Shown: positions 18,814 through 42,323, counted from the first letter of the stretch. The stretch: DNA of 64,000 nucleotides from Streptomyces sp. CB02980 (GCF_014451325.2 NZ_JACSCH020000002.1:124001-188000); one strand, 5' to 3'. Notes: generated by a model not told the origin, from the sequence alone. A program made the numbers and translations.

Positions 18814-19940
18814 GCGCGGCTCTTTCGCGACTCGGTGACCAGTAGCCAGATGAGGTAGAGCCCGCCGACGCAGCCGGTCGCCGTGCCCACCGGGAGGAGC
18901 GCGGGGGCGAAGAGGCGCTGCACGGCGAGGTCGCTCAGGGCGAGCATGACGGCGCCCATGAGGGCGGACGGCAGCAGGGCGGGCCCGGAGGAGCCGGTGA
19001 TCTTGCGGGCCACCTGGGGCGCGGCCAGGGCGACGAACCAGATGGGTCCGGTCACGGCGGTGGCGAACGCGGCCAGGGCGACGCTGATCACGAGCAGGAC
19101 GGTGCGGGTGCGGGGGACGTTGACGCCGAGGGCCTTGGCGGTGGTGTCGCCCATCTCGACCATGGAGAGGCGGCGGGAGAGGAAGAAGGCGAGGGGCAGC
19201 AGCACGGCGACGGCGATGCCGATGGCCTGGGCGTGGATCCAGAGCCGGTTGCCCAGGCTGCCGATCAGCCAGGACTGGGCCTCCAGGGCCTCCTGGAAGG
19301 TGGCGCGGGTGATCAGGTAGGAGTTGACGGCGAGGAGCAGGGCGCTGACGCCGATGCCGACGACGACGAGGCGGAAGCCCTGGATGCCGCGGCCGATCAT
19401 GAGGAGATGGACGGCGAGGGCGGTGGCGAGGCCGCCGGCGAGGGCGCCGAGCGCGATCTCGGTCATGCTGCCGTGCAGCATGACGATGACGACGAGTGCG
19501 CCGACGGCGGAGCCGTTGGTGAAGCCGATGATGTCGGGGCTGCCCAGGGGGTTGCCCGTGATGCTCTGCAGGATGGCGCCGCTGACGGCGAGGGCCGCGC
19601 CGACGCACAGCGCGGTCACGAGGCGCGGCATGCGGAGGGTGTTGACGACGAAGTCGGCGATCCCGGTCCCGTTTCCGGTGAGCGCCTGGACGACCTCGCC
19701 GACGGAGAGGTCGAAGTCGCCGGTGGTCAGGGTGATGCCGGCGACGAGGAGGAGGGCGACGAGGAGGGCCGCGGTGGCGGCGACGGTACGGCCCTGGACG
19801 CGCAGGGAGACGCGTCCTGAGCGGGTACGGACGACCCGGCCGGTGATGACACGGGGCAGCTGCGGCACGGTCGCCGCGCCGGGCCCCTTGCGGGGCGTCG
19901 GGTCGGGCGCGGAGGGCTTCGCCTCCCGTACGGCAGTCAC
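18810..19940 (-). CDS. Iron-siderophore ABC transporter permease (FecCD family), second subunit
   Basis: A 376-residue integral membrane protein of the FecCD/BtuC family with about ten membrane segments starting at AATAALLVALLLVAG, preceded by a ~55-residue cytoplasmic basic/proline leader. Family landmarks are RMPRLVTALCVGAALAVSGAILQSITGNPLGSPDIIGF, the cytoplasmic coupling loop GVNVPRTR and TGPIWFVALAAPQVAR. It pairs with the permease encoded just upstream, sharing a GTGA overlap, and with the ATPase downstream through an ATGA overlap. A likely binding-protein partner is the lipoprotein at 39773-40834, because none is encoded in this operon. Confidence 0.92.
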   Translation of the reverse strand: MTAVREAKPSAPDPTPRKGPGAATVPQLPRVITGRVVRTRSGRVSLRVQGRTVAATAALLVALLLVAGITLTTGDFDLSVGEVVQALTGNGTGIADFVVNTLRMPRLVTALCVGAALAVSGAILQSITGNPLGSPDIIGFTNGSAVGALVVIVMLHGSMTEIALGALAGGLATALAVHLLMIGRGIQGFRLVVVGIGVSALLLAVNSYLITRATFQEALEAQSWLIGSLGNRLWIHAQAIGIAVAVLLPLAFFLSRRLSMVEMGDTTAKALGVNVPRTRTVLLVISVALAAFATAVTGPIWFVALAAPQVARKITGSSGPALLPSALMGAVMLALSDLAVQRLFAPALLPVGTATGCVGGLYLIWLLVTESRKSRA

Positions 19941-21028
19941 AGCATGACCAGCTTCCGGCGGCGGCACAGGGCGATGAACAGGGGGGCGCCGATGAACGCG
20001 GTGACGATGCCGACCTGGAGTTCGCCGGGGGCGCCGAGCACCCGGCCGAGGACGTCCGAGCCCAGGAGCAGGACGGGGGCGATCAGCATCGAGTACGCGA
20101 ACACCCAACGCTGGTCGGGTCCGACGACGAACCGGGCGATGTGCGGTACGGCGAGACCCACGAAGCCGATCGGTCCGGCGGCGGCGGTGGCGGCTCCGCA
20201 CAGGAGCATCACGGCGACGGCGCCCAGGGCACGGGTCCGGCCGACGTTCACGCCGAGGGCCCGGCCCATCTGGTCGCCCATGGCCAGGGCGTTGAGCGAG
20301 GGGGCGAGGACGAGGGCGAGGACGAGGCCGATGCCGATGAAGGGCAGGGCCATCACGACGATGTCGTAGTAGCGGCCGGCGAGGGAGCCGACGGTCCAGA
20401 AGCGGAACTGGTCGAAGGCCCTCGGGTTGAGCAGCAGGACCGCCCAGTTGAAGGCGTACAGCACGGCGGTCACGGCGGCGCCTGCGACGACGAGCCGCTC
20501 GGGCGAGGCGAGCTTCCGGCCGGAGGAGCCGAGCAGATAGACGCCGACGGACGCGGCGGCGGCGCCGGCGAGGGCGAACCACACGTAGCCGAGCGGGGCC
20601 GCGACGCCGAAGAAGGCGATGGCCACGACGACGCCGGCGGAGGCGCCGAGGTTGACGCCGAGCATGCCGGGGTCGGCGAGCGGATTGCGTGTCAGGGCCT
20701 GCATCAGGGCGCCGGCCAGGCCGAGGGCGAGGCCGACGAGGATGCCGAGGAGGGTACGGGGGATGCGGTAGTCATGGATGATGACCGACGTCTCCGACCC
20801 GTCGGGGTTCCACAGGGCGTCCCAGGTGGCGGTGAAGGGGATGCCCCGGGTGCCCACCCAGACGCTGAGCAGTCCGACCAGGACGAGGGCGGCGAGGCCG
20901 GCGACCAGTCCCAGTCCCCGGAACGCGGCCCCGGTGCGGCCCGACCCGCGCGCGCCGGGACCCGTGGTCTTCTCCGCGGGTTGCTCCTGGGGCTGCTGTC
21001 CCTGCACCACCCGGGATTCGACGGACAA
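19937..21028 (-). CDS. Iron-siderophore ABC transporter permease (FecCD family), first subunit
   Basis: A 363-residue FecCD permease with about ten membrane helices after a ~40-residue polar Gln/Pro leader. RIPRTLLGILVGLALGLAGALMQALTRNPLADPGMLGVNLGA and AAGPIGFVGLAVPHIAR are family blocks. It forms the membrane channel together with the product of 18810-19940. The TTG at 21028 is preferred because AGGGGGAG lies 6 nt upstream; another in-frame TTG at 21034 abuts that sequence too closely. It is the first gene of an operon (permease-permease-ATPase-amidohydrolase) behind an iron box at 21100-21118. Confidence 0.9.
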   Translation of the reverse strand: MSVESRVVQGQQPQEQPAEKTTGPGARGSGRTGAAFRGLGLVAGLAALVLVGLLSVWVGTRGIPFTATWDALWNPDGSETSVIIHDYRIPRTLLGILVGLALGLAGALMQALTRNPLADPGMLGVNLGASAGVVVAIAFFGVAAPLGYVWFALAGAAAASVGVYLLGSSGRKLASPERLVVAGAAVTAVLYAFNWAVLLLNPRAFDQFRFWTVGSLAGRYYDIVVMALPFIGIGLVLALVLAPSLNALAMGDQMGRALGVNVGRTRALGAVAVMLLCGAATAAAGPIGFVGLAVPHIARFVVGPDQRWVFAYSMLIAPVLLLGSDVLGRVLGAPGELQVGIVTAFIGAPLFIALCRRRKLVML

Positions 21029-21099
21029 CGACAACTCCCCCTGGCGGCGGTACAGATGTACGGCGGGAACCTGGCGGCGCGAGACCGAAGGATCACGAC

Positions 21100-21118
21100 T
21101 TAGGTGAGGCTAACCGAA
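21100..21118 (-). promoter_or_regulatory. Iron box upstream of the permease operon, 17/19 match
   Basis: TTAGGTGAGGCTAACCGAA (read on the + strand) differs from the consensus at two symmetric positions, preserving the palindrome. It lies 72 bp upstream of the permease start and within the 234-bp divergent region shared with the exporter genes. Confidence 0.82.
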
Positions 21119-21213
21119 CCGTGTCTTGAGGTCAACGCGCGGAACAGGACGCGTCCGACACCTCGCCCGGGGCCCCCGGACCTCCCCGTGACCCGCCCCG
21201 ACCCCGGCCGAAC

Positions 21214-21232
21214 TCAGAGTAGGCTTACCTAA
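21214..21232 (+). promoter_or_regulatory. Weaker iron box upstream of the exporter pair
   Basis: TCAGAGTAGGCTTACCTAA keeps a perfect right half (TTACCTAA-like) and about 14 of 19 consensus positions. It lies 30 bp before the first exporter gene, where a bound repressor would overlap the promoter. Confidence 0.6.
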
Positions 21233-21261
21233 CCAACCATCTACCTCCGTGAAGGAGTCTC

Positions 21262-22959
21262 ATGCCAACGGGCGGACCGACGGGGGGACTTGTCCTCCGC
21301 CAGGCGATCAGAGGACAACGCCGCCGAGTGATCACGGCATCTCTGCTCGGTATGACCCACCAGGGCTGCGAGGCCCTGGTGCCGGTGGTCATCGGCGCCA
21401 CCATCGACACGGCGGTCGCCACCGGCTCCTCCTCGGCGCTGCTGCGCCTGCTCATCGTCCTCGCCGTGCTCTTCCTGGTCCTGTCGACCTGTTACCGCAT
21501 CAGCGCGCGGATCACCGAGGGCAGCGGCGAACTCGCCGCGCACCGGCTCCGGCTCGACCTGGCCACCCGGGTGCTCGACCCCCGCGGCGGCGCCGACGCG
21601 AACCGCCTTCCCGGCGCGCTGACCAGCATCGCCACCAACGACGCCCGCCGCGTGGGCTCGGTGGCCACCGTCATCGCGTACGGGGTGTCGGCGGTCGCCG
21701 CCCTCGTGATCAGCGCCGTCGCACTCCTCAGGATCTCCGTCCCCCTCGGCCTGCTCGTCCTCCTCGGCATCCCGCCGCTGCTGTGGCTCGGGCACCGCAT
21801 CAGCCGGCCGCTCGAACAGCGCAGCGAGGCCGAGCAGGAGCGGGCCGCCCACGCCTCGGGCGTCGCCGCCGACCTCGTCTCCGGACTCCGCGTCCTCAAG
21901 GGCATGGGCGCCGAGTCGGCGGCCGTGGCCCGCTACCGCACCACGAGCCAGGACTCGCTGTCCGCCGCCCTGCGCGCCGCGCGCAGCCGGGCCGGACACG
22001 AGGGCGCCGTCCTCGCCCTGACCGGCGTCTTCATCGCCGTCATCGGCGTGGTCGGCGCGTACCTCGCCATGGACGGCAGCATCAGCGTCGGCGACCTGGT
22101 CGCCGCCGTCGGTCTCGCGCAGTTCCTCCTCGGCCCCTTCCAGCTGCTCGGCTACGTGAACGCCGAGCTCGCCCAGGGCCGCGCCTCGGCCAAACGGATC
22201 GCCGAAGTACTCGCCTCGCCCGAGGCCGTCGGGACCGGACACGACGTGCCCGCCGACGGAACGGCCGGACACGTGGCCCTGCGCGGGGTGACGCTCGGCG
22301 CGCTCCGGGGCGTCGACCTCGAACTCCCGGCGGGCAGCCTGACCGGGATCGTCGCCCGGGACGCTGCCGCCGCCAACGACCTCCTCGTCTGCCTGGCCCG
22401 CGAGGCGGACCCCTCCGAGGGCGCCGTCGAGCTCGACGGCACGCCGCTGACCTCGCTCGACCCCGACGCGCTGCGCCGGGTCGTCCTGGTCGCCCACCAC
22501 GACGCCGACCTGTTCGAGAGCACGCTGCTCGACAACGTCCGGGCCGGGGCCGCCGACGACACCTCGGCCGTCGAGCGGGCGCTCACGGCATCGGCCGCCG
22601 ACGACGTCGCCCGGCTCCTCCCGGACGGCGGGGACACCCTCCTCGCCGAACGCGGCCGCTCGCTCTCCGGCGGTCAGCGCCAGCGCGTCGCCCTCGCCCG
22701 CGCGCTCGCCGCCGACCGGCCCGTCCTCGTGCTGCACGACCCGACGACCGCGGTGGACACCGTCACCGAGTCCCACATCGCCGCCCGGCTGCGTGAGGTC
22801 CGCCGCGACCGCACCACGATCCTGGTCACCACCAGCCCCGCTCTCCTCGCCGTGACCGACCGCGTGATCGTCCTGGAGGACGGCGCCGTACAGGCGACCG
22901 GGCGCCACACCGATCTCCTCGCGGCCGACGCGGCGTACCGTGCGGCGGTGCTCGCATGA
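21262..22959 (+). CDS. ABC exporter half-transporter with degenerate ATP site (subunit A)
   Basis: A 565-residue type IV (ABCB-like) exporter half with about six N-terminal membrane segments and a C-terminal nucleotide-binding domain. The LSGGQRQRVALARAL signature is intact, but Walker A is destroyed (GIVARDAAAAND, no GxxGxGKS lysine), Walker B reads VLVLHDPTTAVD (catalytic Glu replaced) and the switch His is absent (LVTTSPALL). It must therefore pair with the next gene, whose defects are complementary. The start has GAAGGAG 4-8 nt upstream. An iron box sits upstream and the siderophore NRPS is convergent downstream, so apo-siderophore export is the likely role. Confidence 0.88.
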   Translation: MPTGGPTGGLVLRQAIRGQRRRVITASLLGMTHQGCEALVPVVIGATIDTAVATGSSSALLRLLIVLAVLFLVLSTCYRISARITEGSGELAAHRLRLDLATRVLDPRGGADANRLPGALTSIATNDARRVGSVATVIAYGVSAVAALVISAVALLRISVPLGLLVLLGIPPLLWLGHRISRPLEQRSEAEQERAAHASGVAADLVSGLRVLKGMGAESAAVARYRTTSQDSLSAALRAARSRAGHEGAVLALTGVFIAVIGVVGAYLAMDGSISVGDLVAAVGLAQFLLGPFQLLGYVNAELAQGRASAKRIAEVLASPEAVGTGHDVPADGTAGHVALRGVTLGALRGVDLELPAGSLTGIVARDAAAANDLLVCLAREADPSEGAVELDGTPLTSLDPDALRRVVLVAHHDADLFESTLLDNVRAGAADDTSAVERALTASAADDVARLLPDGGDTLLAERGRSLSGGQRQRVALARALAADRPVLVLHDPTTAVDTVTESHIAARLREVRRDRTTILVTTSPALLAVTDRVIVLEDGAVQATGRHTDLLAADAAYRAAVLA

Positions 22960-24863
22960 CACTCGCCGACGAGACACGGACCGACAGCCGGCCGCAGCGG
23001 GACGAAGGACGGACGAGAGAGACGGAACAGACCATGAGCGGAACCAGCCCGGACCGCGTGCTCCTGCCGACCGCCACCGGCGCCGAGTCCGTCGCGGCGC
23101 TCCGCACCATGCTGCACGGCCACCGCCTCCTCGCCGTGGCGGCGATCGCCGTCCTCGTCGTCGGCACCGCGGTCGGACTGCTCACCGCTCCCCTGCTCGG
23201 ACACATCGTGGACCTCGTGGTCGACAAGAAGGGCGCGGCGGCACTCACCCTCCCCCTGGTCCTGCTCGTCGTCGTCGCCGTCGCGCGGGGCGCGGCGGCG
23301 GCCGTCGGCAGCACCCTCGTGGCCCGGCTGGGCGAGACCGTCCTGGCCGCGCTGCGCGAGCAGTTCATCGAGCGGGCGCTGCGGCTGCCGCTCGACCGGG
23401 TCGAGGCGGCCGGCTCGGGCGACCTGGTCTCCCGGGTCACCAGCGACGTGTCGGTGATCGGCAAGTCGGTGCGTCAGGCCCTGCCGGAGTTCAGCCGCTC
23501 CGCCCTGACGATCCTGCTCACCTTCGTCGGACTCGCCGTACTCGACTGGCGCTTCCTGATCGCGGCGCTCCTCGCGTCCCCGGTCCAGGTGGTCTCGGTG
23601 CGCTGGTACATGCGCCGGGCCGCGCCCGTGTACGGCGAGCACCGCGTCGCCACCGGGGCCCTGCAGCACCAGCTGCTCGACAGCGTCGGCGGCGTCCGGA
23701 CCGTACGGGCGTTCCGCCTCGACGACACCCACACCGACCTGCTGGAGAAGCGGTCCGCGGCCGCCCGCGACCTGGGCCTGCGGGGCATCCACATCGTCAC
23801 CGGGTTCTTCTCCCGCCTCAACCTCGCCGAGTTCATCGGCCTCGCCGCGATGCTCGCGACCGGGTTCGTCCTGGTCGACAACGGCTCGGTCAGCATCGGT
23901 ACGGCCACGGCGGCCGCGCTGTACTTCCACAGCCTCTTCAACCCGATCAACGCGACCCTGTACCTCCTGGACGACGCCCAGTCGGCGGGCGCGAGCTTCG
24001 CCCGCCTCGTCGGCGTCTCGAACCTTCCGGCGGAGCGCGCCGAGAGCGAGGCGCACGCCCTCGCCGACGGCTCGGTCGAGGTGTCCGGGCTCAGTCACGC
24101 GTACGGCTCCGGCGCACCGGTCCTGCACGAGGTCGACCTGCGGGTACGGAGCGGGGAGCGGGTGGCCCTGGTGGGCGCGAGCGGCGCCGGCAAGACCACC
24201 CTGGCCAAGCTCATCGCCGGCGTCCACAGCCCCACCGGGGGCTCGATCGCCCTCGGCGGAGTCGACACCGGGGACCTGGGCCCGGCCGGGGTGCGCCGCT
24301 CGGTGGCGCTCATCAGCCAGGAGGTGCACGTCTTCGCCGGAACCCTCGCCGACGACCTGCGCCTCGCCCGGCCCGAGGCCGACGACGAGCAGCTTCGCGC
24401 GGCGCTCGACCGCGTCGACGCGCTGGAGTGGGCCGAGGCGCTGCCCGAGGGCCTCGCCACGGTCGTCGGGGAGGGCGGCCACCGGCTGACGGTGACGCAG
24501 GCGCAGCACCTGGCCCTGGCCCGGCTGGTCCTTGCGGACCCGCCGATCGCGATCCTCGACGAGGCCACCGCCGACGCGGGCAGCGCCGGCGCGCGCGTCC
24601 TGGAGGAGGCGGCGGCGCGGGCCCTGGAGGGCCGCACGGGGCTGCTCGTCGCGCACCGGCTGCCGCAGGCCGCGGCCGCCGACCGGGTGGTCGTCCTCGA
24701 CCAGGGCCGCGTCGTGGAGACCGGCACGCACGAGGAACTGGTGGCGGCGGGCGGCCGGTACGCCGTCCTGTGGGCCGCGTGGTCGGCCAGCCGCCAGGAG
24801 CCCGGGGAGCAGGTGCCGCGGCCGGCTCCGGACCCCGACGCCCAGGCCTCAGCGGTCGTCTGA
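22956..24863 (+). CDS. ABC exporter half-transporter with degenerate signature motif (subunit B)
   Basis: A 635-residue ABCB-like half-transporter, ATGA-coupled to subunit A. About six membrane segments are followed by an NBD with intact Walker A (GASGAGKTTLAKL), Walker B (IAILDEATADAG) and switch His (LLVAHRLPQ). The signature is degenerate (HRLTVTQAQHLALAR instead of LSGGQ). Together with subunit A's intact signature it can form just one complete ATP site, as in known asymmetric heterodimeric exporters. The first ~25 residues are polar; an internal ATG at 23034 is a possible alternative start. Likely job: secretion of the hydroxamate siderophore. Confidence 0.88.
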   Translation: MTLADETRTDSRPQRDEGRTRETEQTMSGTSPDRVLLPTATGAESVAALRTMLHGHRLLAVAAIAVLVVGTAVGLLTAPLLGHIVDLVVDKKGAAALTLPLVLLVVVAVARGAAAAVGSTLVARLGETVLAALREQFIERALRLPLDRVEAAGSGDLVSRVTSDVSVIGKSVRQALPEFSRSALTILLTFVGLAVLDWRFLIAALLASPVQVVSVRWYMRRAAPVYGEHRVATGALQHQLLDSVGGVRTVRAFRLDDTHTDLLEKRSAAARDLGLRGIHIVTGFFSRLNLAEFIGLAAMLATGFVLVDNGSVSIGTATAAALYFHSLFNPINATLYLLDDAQSAGASFARLVGVSNLPAERAESEAHALADGSVEVSGLSHAYGSGAPVLHEVDLRVRSGERVALVGASGAGKTTLAKLIAGVHSPTGGSIALGGVDTGDLGPAGVRRSVALISQEVHVFAGTLADDLRLARPEADDEQLRAALDRVDALEWAEALPEGLATVVGEGGHRLTVTQAQHLALARLVLADPPIAILDEATADAGSAGARVLEEAAARALEGRTGLLVAHRLPQAAAADRVVVLDQGRVVETGTHEELVAAGGRYAVLWAAWSASRQEPGEQVPRPAPDPDAQASAVV

Positions 24864-24873
24864 GACGACCGGC

Positions 24874-24913
24874 CGAAGGGGGCGGTACGACGAGAGTCGT
24901 ACCGCCCCCTTCG
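24874..24913. terminator. Terminator hairpin, 18-bp perfect stem with GAGA loop
   Basis: Arms 24874-24891 (CGAAGGGGGCGGTACGAC) and 24896-24913 pair perfectly around a GAGA tetraloop, 10 bp after the exporter stop. Its right arm ends in CCCCCTTCG, which is the first of three tandem copies that follow. Confidence 0.85.
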
Positions 24914-24947
24914 TGCTGCCCCCCTTCGTGCTGCCCCCTTCGTGCTC
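24905..24947. repeat. Three tandem copies of a ~15-bp unit CCCCCTTCGTGCTG
   Basis: Copies start at 24905, 24919 and 24934 with 14-15 bp spacing. The first overlaps the right arm of the exporter terminator, so the array probably grew by slippage from the terminator tail. No coding role is apparent. Confidence 0.85.
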
Positions 24948-25009
24948 CCCGCGCCGTGCCCGGTCCCCGTCGTCCGGGGGTGCTACGGGCGGCCCCGGGC
25001 CCACGCACA

Positions 25010-25046
25010 CCGCCGCCCGCGAGGGGAACTCCCCCGCGGGCGGCGG
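25010..25046 (-). terminator. Terminator hairpin after mbtH
   Basis: Arms CCGCCGCCCGC and GCGGGCGGCGG pair with an inner GGG/CCC extension and one A-C mismatch, 27 bp beyond the mbtH stop. It marks the end of the hydroxylase-lipoprotein-NRPS-mbtH transcript. Confidence 0.65.
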
Positions 25047-25072
25047 TCGGTGTCAGGGCCGGTGGCGCCGGG

Positions 25073-25278
25073 TCAGTCCTGGACGGCGATGAGGCTCGCC
25101 GGGCGCAGATCGGTCCAGTGGGTCTCCACGTAGGCCAGGCACCCCTCGCGGGTGTCCTCGCCGAAGACGGTCCGCCACCCGGCGGGGACCTCGGCGAAGG
25201 AGGGCCACAGCGAGTGCTGGTTCTCGTCGTTGACCAGAACCAGGAAGCGGCCCTGCGGGTCCTCGAACGGGTTGGTGC

Positions 25279-25282
<4 letters not shown>
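25073..25282 (-). CDS. MbtH-like NRPS accessory protein
   Basis: A 69-residue MbtH-family protein that binds NRPS adenylation domains and supports their folding and activity. The family signature is clear: [58 protein letters not shown] contains the invariant NxExQHSLWP-type segment and both conserved Trp residues, and is split here by normal spacing. Its ATG overlaps the NRPS stop (ATGA), so it is produced with the synthetase it serves, probably mainly through the tyrosine/serine-type A domains that require it. It is the last gene before the terminator. Confidence 0.95.
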
Positions 25283-39642
<14,360 letters not shown>

Positions 39643-39696
39643 CGTACGAAGTGGCCTTTCCCTGGAGGTGCGTGGCAGACGGTGACGGCACAAGCG

Positions 39697-39731
39697 CCGA
39701 CGGCGTGGCGAGAGTTCCGCCACGCCGTCGG
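39697..39731 (-). promoter_or_regulatory. Intercistronic hairpin between lipoprotein and NRPS genes
   Basis: Arms 39697-39710 (CCGACGGCGTGGCG) and 39718-39731 form a perfect 14-bp stem with a 7-nt loop in the 130-bp gap. It may act as a partial terminator or an mRNA 3'-end stabiliser, lowering NRPS expression relative to the binding protein. No separate iron box was seen for the NRPS. Confidence 0.55.
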
Positions 39732-39772
39732 TCGGGTCAGCTGCTGGCTGGTGGCACGTCAGCTGGCGTGCG

Positions 39773-40834
39773 TCACTTGACAGCCGCGAGGAGCGGCTCG
39801 ATCTGGTCGATGGCGTACGGGATCGACAGAACGGTGTTGAAGGAGAACGCGGCGCCGATGTCCGGGTCCTGGTACGGCACGAACAGGTCGCGCTTCTCCT
39901 GGTTGACCTTCAGCTTCTTGTAGAGCGGCTCGGCCTTGATCCGGTCGTTGGCCTCGGTGCTGGAGGTGACCCAGACGAGCCGGTCGACGTCGAGGACGTT
40001 GAGCTTCTCCGCGCTGAGCTCGGCGACGTTGAATCCCGGCTTGGACAGCGTGTCGATCTCCGGCTTGAGCTTGAAGCCCAGCTCCTGGAAGAAGATCGAC
40101 TTGGGGTCGATCTTCGTGAACGCCGAGTACTTGCCGGCCTCGAAGCTGTCGGCGACGGCGAGCGTCTTGGTGGCCCACTCGGGGTGCTTCTCGCGGGCGG
40201 CCTTGAAGCGGGCGTCGATGTCCGAGATCAGCTTGGCGGCCTCGGCGTCCTTGCCCAGCGACTTGCCGATCTGCTGGGTCATCAGCTGCCAGGGGGCGCC
40301 GTAGTCCGGGTGGTCCTTGGGCTGGGCGACGACCTTGGTGAACTTGGAGAGCGTGTCGTACTGCTCCTTCTTCATCCCCGAGTACTGGGCGATCACGAGG
40401 TCGGGCTTGAGGGCCGCGATCTTCTCGATGTTGTACTCGTCGCGCTCACCGACGATCTGCGGGGTGTTCGTGCCCCACTTCTCCTTGGTCCAGGGCCACT
40501 TGCCGTACGGCTTCTCCTTGAACCAGTCGACCGAGCCGGCCGGCGTGACGCCGAGCGCGAGCACCGCGTCCTGGTCGGAGAGGCCGAGGGTGACGATCGT
40601 CTTCGGCTCCTTGTCGATGGTCGTGGAGCCGTACTTGTGCTCGACCGTGACGGGGAACGCGGCGGGCTTGGCTCCCCCGTCGGCGGCGGCCGAAGTGGTG
40701 GAAGGGGACGGCGAGTCGGACTTCTCGGCCCCGCCGCCACAGGCGGAGAGGGCGAGGGCCGCCACGGCGAGAACGGCTACGCGGGGAGCGGATCTGGCGA
40801 ACCGCGCCAGAGCGGGACGTGCACCAGCGGACAC
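39773..40834 (-). CDS. Ferric-siderophore-binding lipoprotein (FecB/FepB family)
   Basis: A 353-residue cell-surface lipoprotein. The signal peptide ends in the lipobox LSAC with lipidated Cys32, followed by a Ser/Asp/Pro linker. The mature part is a class III binding protein: [38 protein letters not shown] opens the N-lobe, and the usual C-lobe helices follow. It should capture the ferric form of the locus's siderophore and deliver it to the permeases at 18.8-21.0 kb, which lack a binding protein of their own. The GTG at 40834 has GAAAGGA about 7 nt upstream. It lies 103 bp after the hydroxylase and 130 bp before the NRPS on the same strand. Confidence 0.9.
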   Translation of the reverse strand: MSAGARPALARFARSAPRVAVLAVAALALSACGGGAEKSDSPSPSTTSAAADGGAKPAAFPVTVEHKYGSTTIDKEPKTIVTLGLSDQDAVLALGVTPAGSVDWFKEKPYGKWPWTKEKWGTNTPQIVGERDEYNIEKIAALKPDLVIAQYSGMKKEQYDTLSKFTKVVAQPKDHPDYGAPWQLMTQQIGKSLGKDAEAAKLISDIDARFKAAREKHPEWATKTLAVADSFEAGKYSAFTKIDPKSIFFQELGFKLKPEIDTLSKPGFNVAELSAEKLNVLDVDRLVWVTSSTEANDRIKAEPLYKKLKVNQEKRDLFVPYQDPDIGAAFSFNTVLSIPYAIDQIEPLLAAVK

Positions 40835-40937
40835 GGACGTTCCTTTCGGGGATTCACAGTGCTGCCACGCCCGCCGGGGCACGGGAAACCGCGCGACGGG
40901 AGTGGCGATTGGCGCGTGGGGGGTGGAGCGGGGGACG

Positions 40938-42323
40938 CTAGCGCGCCGTGCCCACGCCGTCGACCACGGACCTGACCTCGTCGGCGGAGGGCGGGGCGGG
41001 GACGGAGGCGGAGGGGTCGGCCGGAGCGGGGGCCCGGTCGAGGACCGAGTCGAGGATCTCGCCGACCCTGATCGCGGTGTTGGAGAGCAGCGACGAGGTG
41101 ATGCCGTGGGTGTGCTCCGTGCCGCCCTGGAGGTAGATGCCGCAGCGCAGTTCGGGGTCGGTGGCCAGCCGGTAGTCCCGCTCGACGCGGACCCGGCCCT
41201 GGTCGTCGCGGTGGCAGCGGTCGCCGACCGGGCCGAGGAGGCCGAGGGGCTCGGCGGGCGTGTACCCCGTGGCGTAGACGACGACGTCGGCCTCGAGCAC
41301 GGTCTCCTCGCCGGTGACGAGGGAGGTGACGAAGGCGCGGACCTTGTCCGGGCCGTCCTCGACGCCGGTGAGCCGGGAGATGTTGATGAAGCGCAGTCGC
41401 TCGGTGCCGAGGACCTTCTCCTGGTACGCCTGCCGGTACAGGTCGTCGATGAGGTCGATGTCCACCACGGAGTAGTTGGTGTTCCCGTGATAGTCCATCA
41501 GCTTGCGCTTGATGTCGTCGGGAGCCGTGAAGTACTCGTCGACGGCGTCGGGGTCGAAGATCCGGTTGGCGAAGGCGCTGTCGTCGGCGGGGCTGTAGCC
41601 GTACCGCGAGAAGACGGCGCAGATCTCGGCCTCGGGGAAGCGGCGGTGCAGATAGGCCACGTTCTCGGCGGCGCTCTGGCCGGCACCGACGACGACGATC
41701 CGCCGGGGGTTCGTGCCCTCCAGGCCCTCGACCTTGCGGAGCAGGTCGGAGTTGTGCCAGACGCGGTCGCTGCGCTCGACGCCCTCCGGCATCTTCGGGC
41801 GAAGTCCCGTGCCGAGGACGAGGTTTCGGGCGCGGTGGACGACGAGCTCGTCCCCGGCGCGGGCGGTCACGTCGAGGTACTCGACGACACCGTCCCGCTC
41901 GACCGGCTCCACCGAGACGATCTCGTGGCCGTAGGAGACCATGTCGTCGACCTTGGACGCGGCCCACTCGAAGTAGTCGTGGAACTCGACGCGCAGGGGG
42001 AAGAGGTTCTTGTGGTTGACGAAGTCGATCAGCCGGCCCTTGCTCTGCAGGTAGCAGAGGAAGCTGTACTCGCTGGTCGGATTGCGCAGCGTCACCAGGT
42101 CCTTGAGGAAGGACACCTGCATGGTCGCGTCGTCGATCAGCATGCCGCGGTGCCAGCCGAACTGCGGCTGGCGCTCGAAGAAGTGGGCGGTGACCGCTTC
42201 CGCTCTTCCGACGCGTGCGTTGTGCTCGCTGAGCGCTATCGCCATGGCCACATTGGACGGCCCGAAGCCGATACCGATGAGGTCGTGGACCAGAGGTGCG
42301 TCACCAGGAGAACCCTGCGACAT
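40938..42323 (-). CDS. L-ornithine N5-monooxygenase
   Basis: A 461-residue flavin-dependent N-hydroxylating monooxygenase, homologous to CchB of coelichelin and PvdA/SidA. It hydroxylates the side-chain amine of ornithine with NADPH and O2 to begin hydroxamate formation. The FAD motif GIGFGPSN is at residues 17-24, the NADPH motif VVVGAGQSAAENVAYL is in the middle, and the C-terminal substrate/FAD motif is VVYATGYTP; MLIDDATMQVSFLKDLVTLRNPTS is a family-specific block. It is the first gene of the operon leading to the binding protein, NRPS and MbtH. An iron box lies 79 bp upstream. A ~35-residue Ala/Pro/Asp tail is extra. Confidence 0.95.
   Translation of the reverse strand: MSQGSPGDAPLVHDLIGIGFGPSNVAMAIALSEHNARVGRAEAVTAHFFERQPQFGWHRGMLIDDATMQVSFLKDLVTLRNPTSEYSFLCYLQSKGRLIDFVNHKNLFPLRVEFHDYFEWAASKVDDMVSYGHEIVSVEPVERDGVVEYLDVTARAGDELVVHRARNLVLGTGLRPKMPEGVERSDRVWHNSDLLRKVEGLEGTNPRRIVVVGAGQSAAENVAYLHRRFPEAEICAVFSRYGYSPADDSAFANRIFDPDAVDEYFTAPDDIKRKLMDYHGNTNYSVVDIDLIDDLYRQAYQEKVLGTERLRFINISRLTGVEDGPDKVRAFVTSLVTGEETVLEADVVVYATGYTPAEPLGLLGPVGDRCHRDDQGRVRVERDYRLATDPELRCGIYLQGGTEHTHGITSSLLSNTAIRVGEILDSVLDRAPAPADPSASVPAPPSADEVRSVVDGVGTAR

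Noticed and set aside
39643..39723. Extended N-terminus of the NRPS beginning at 39723
   Set aside because: The extra 27 residues are arginine-rich and do not resemble a C-domain start; 39642 gives a normal N-terminus.
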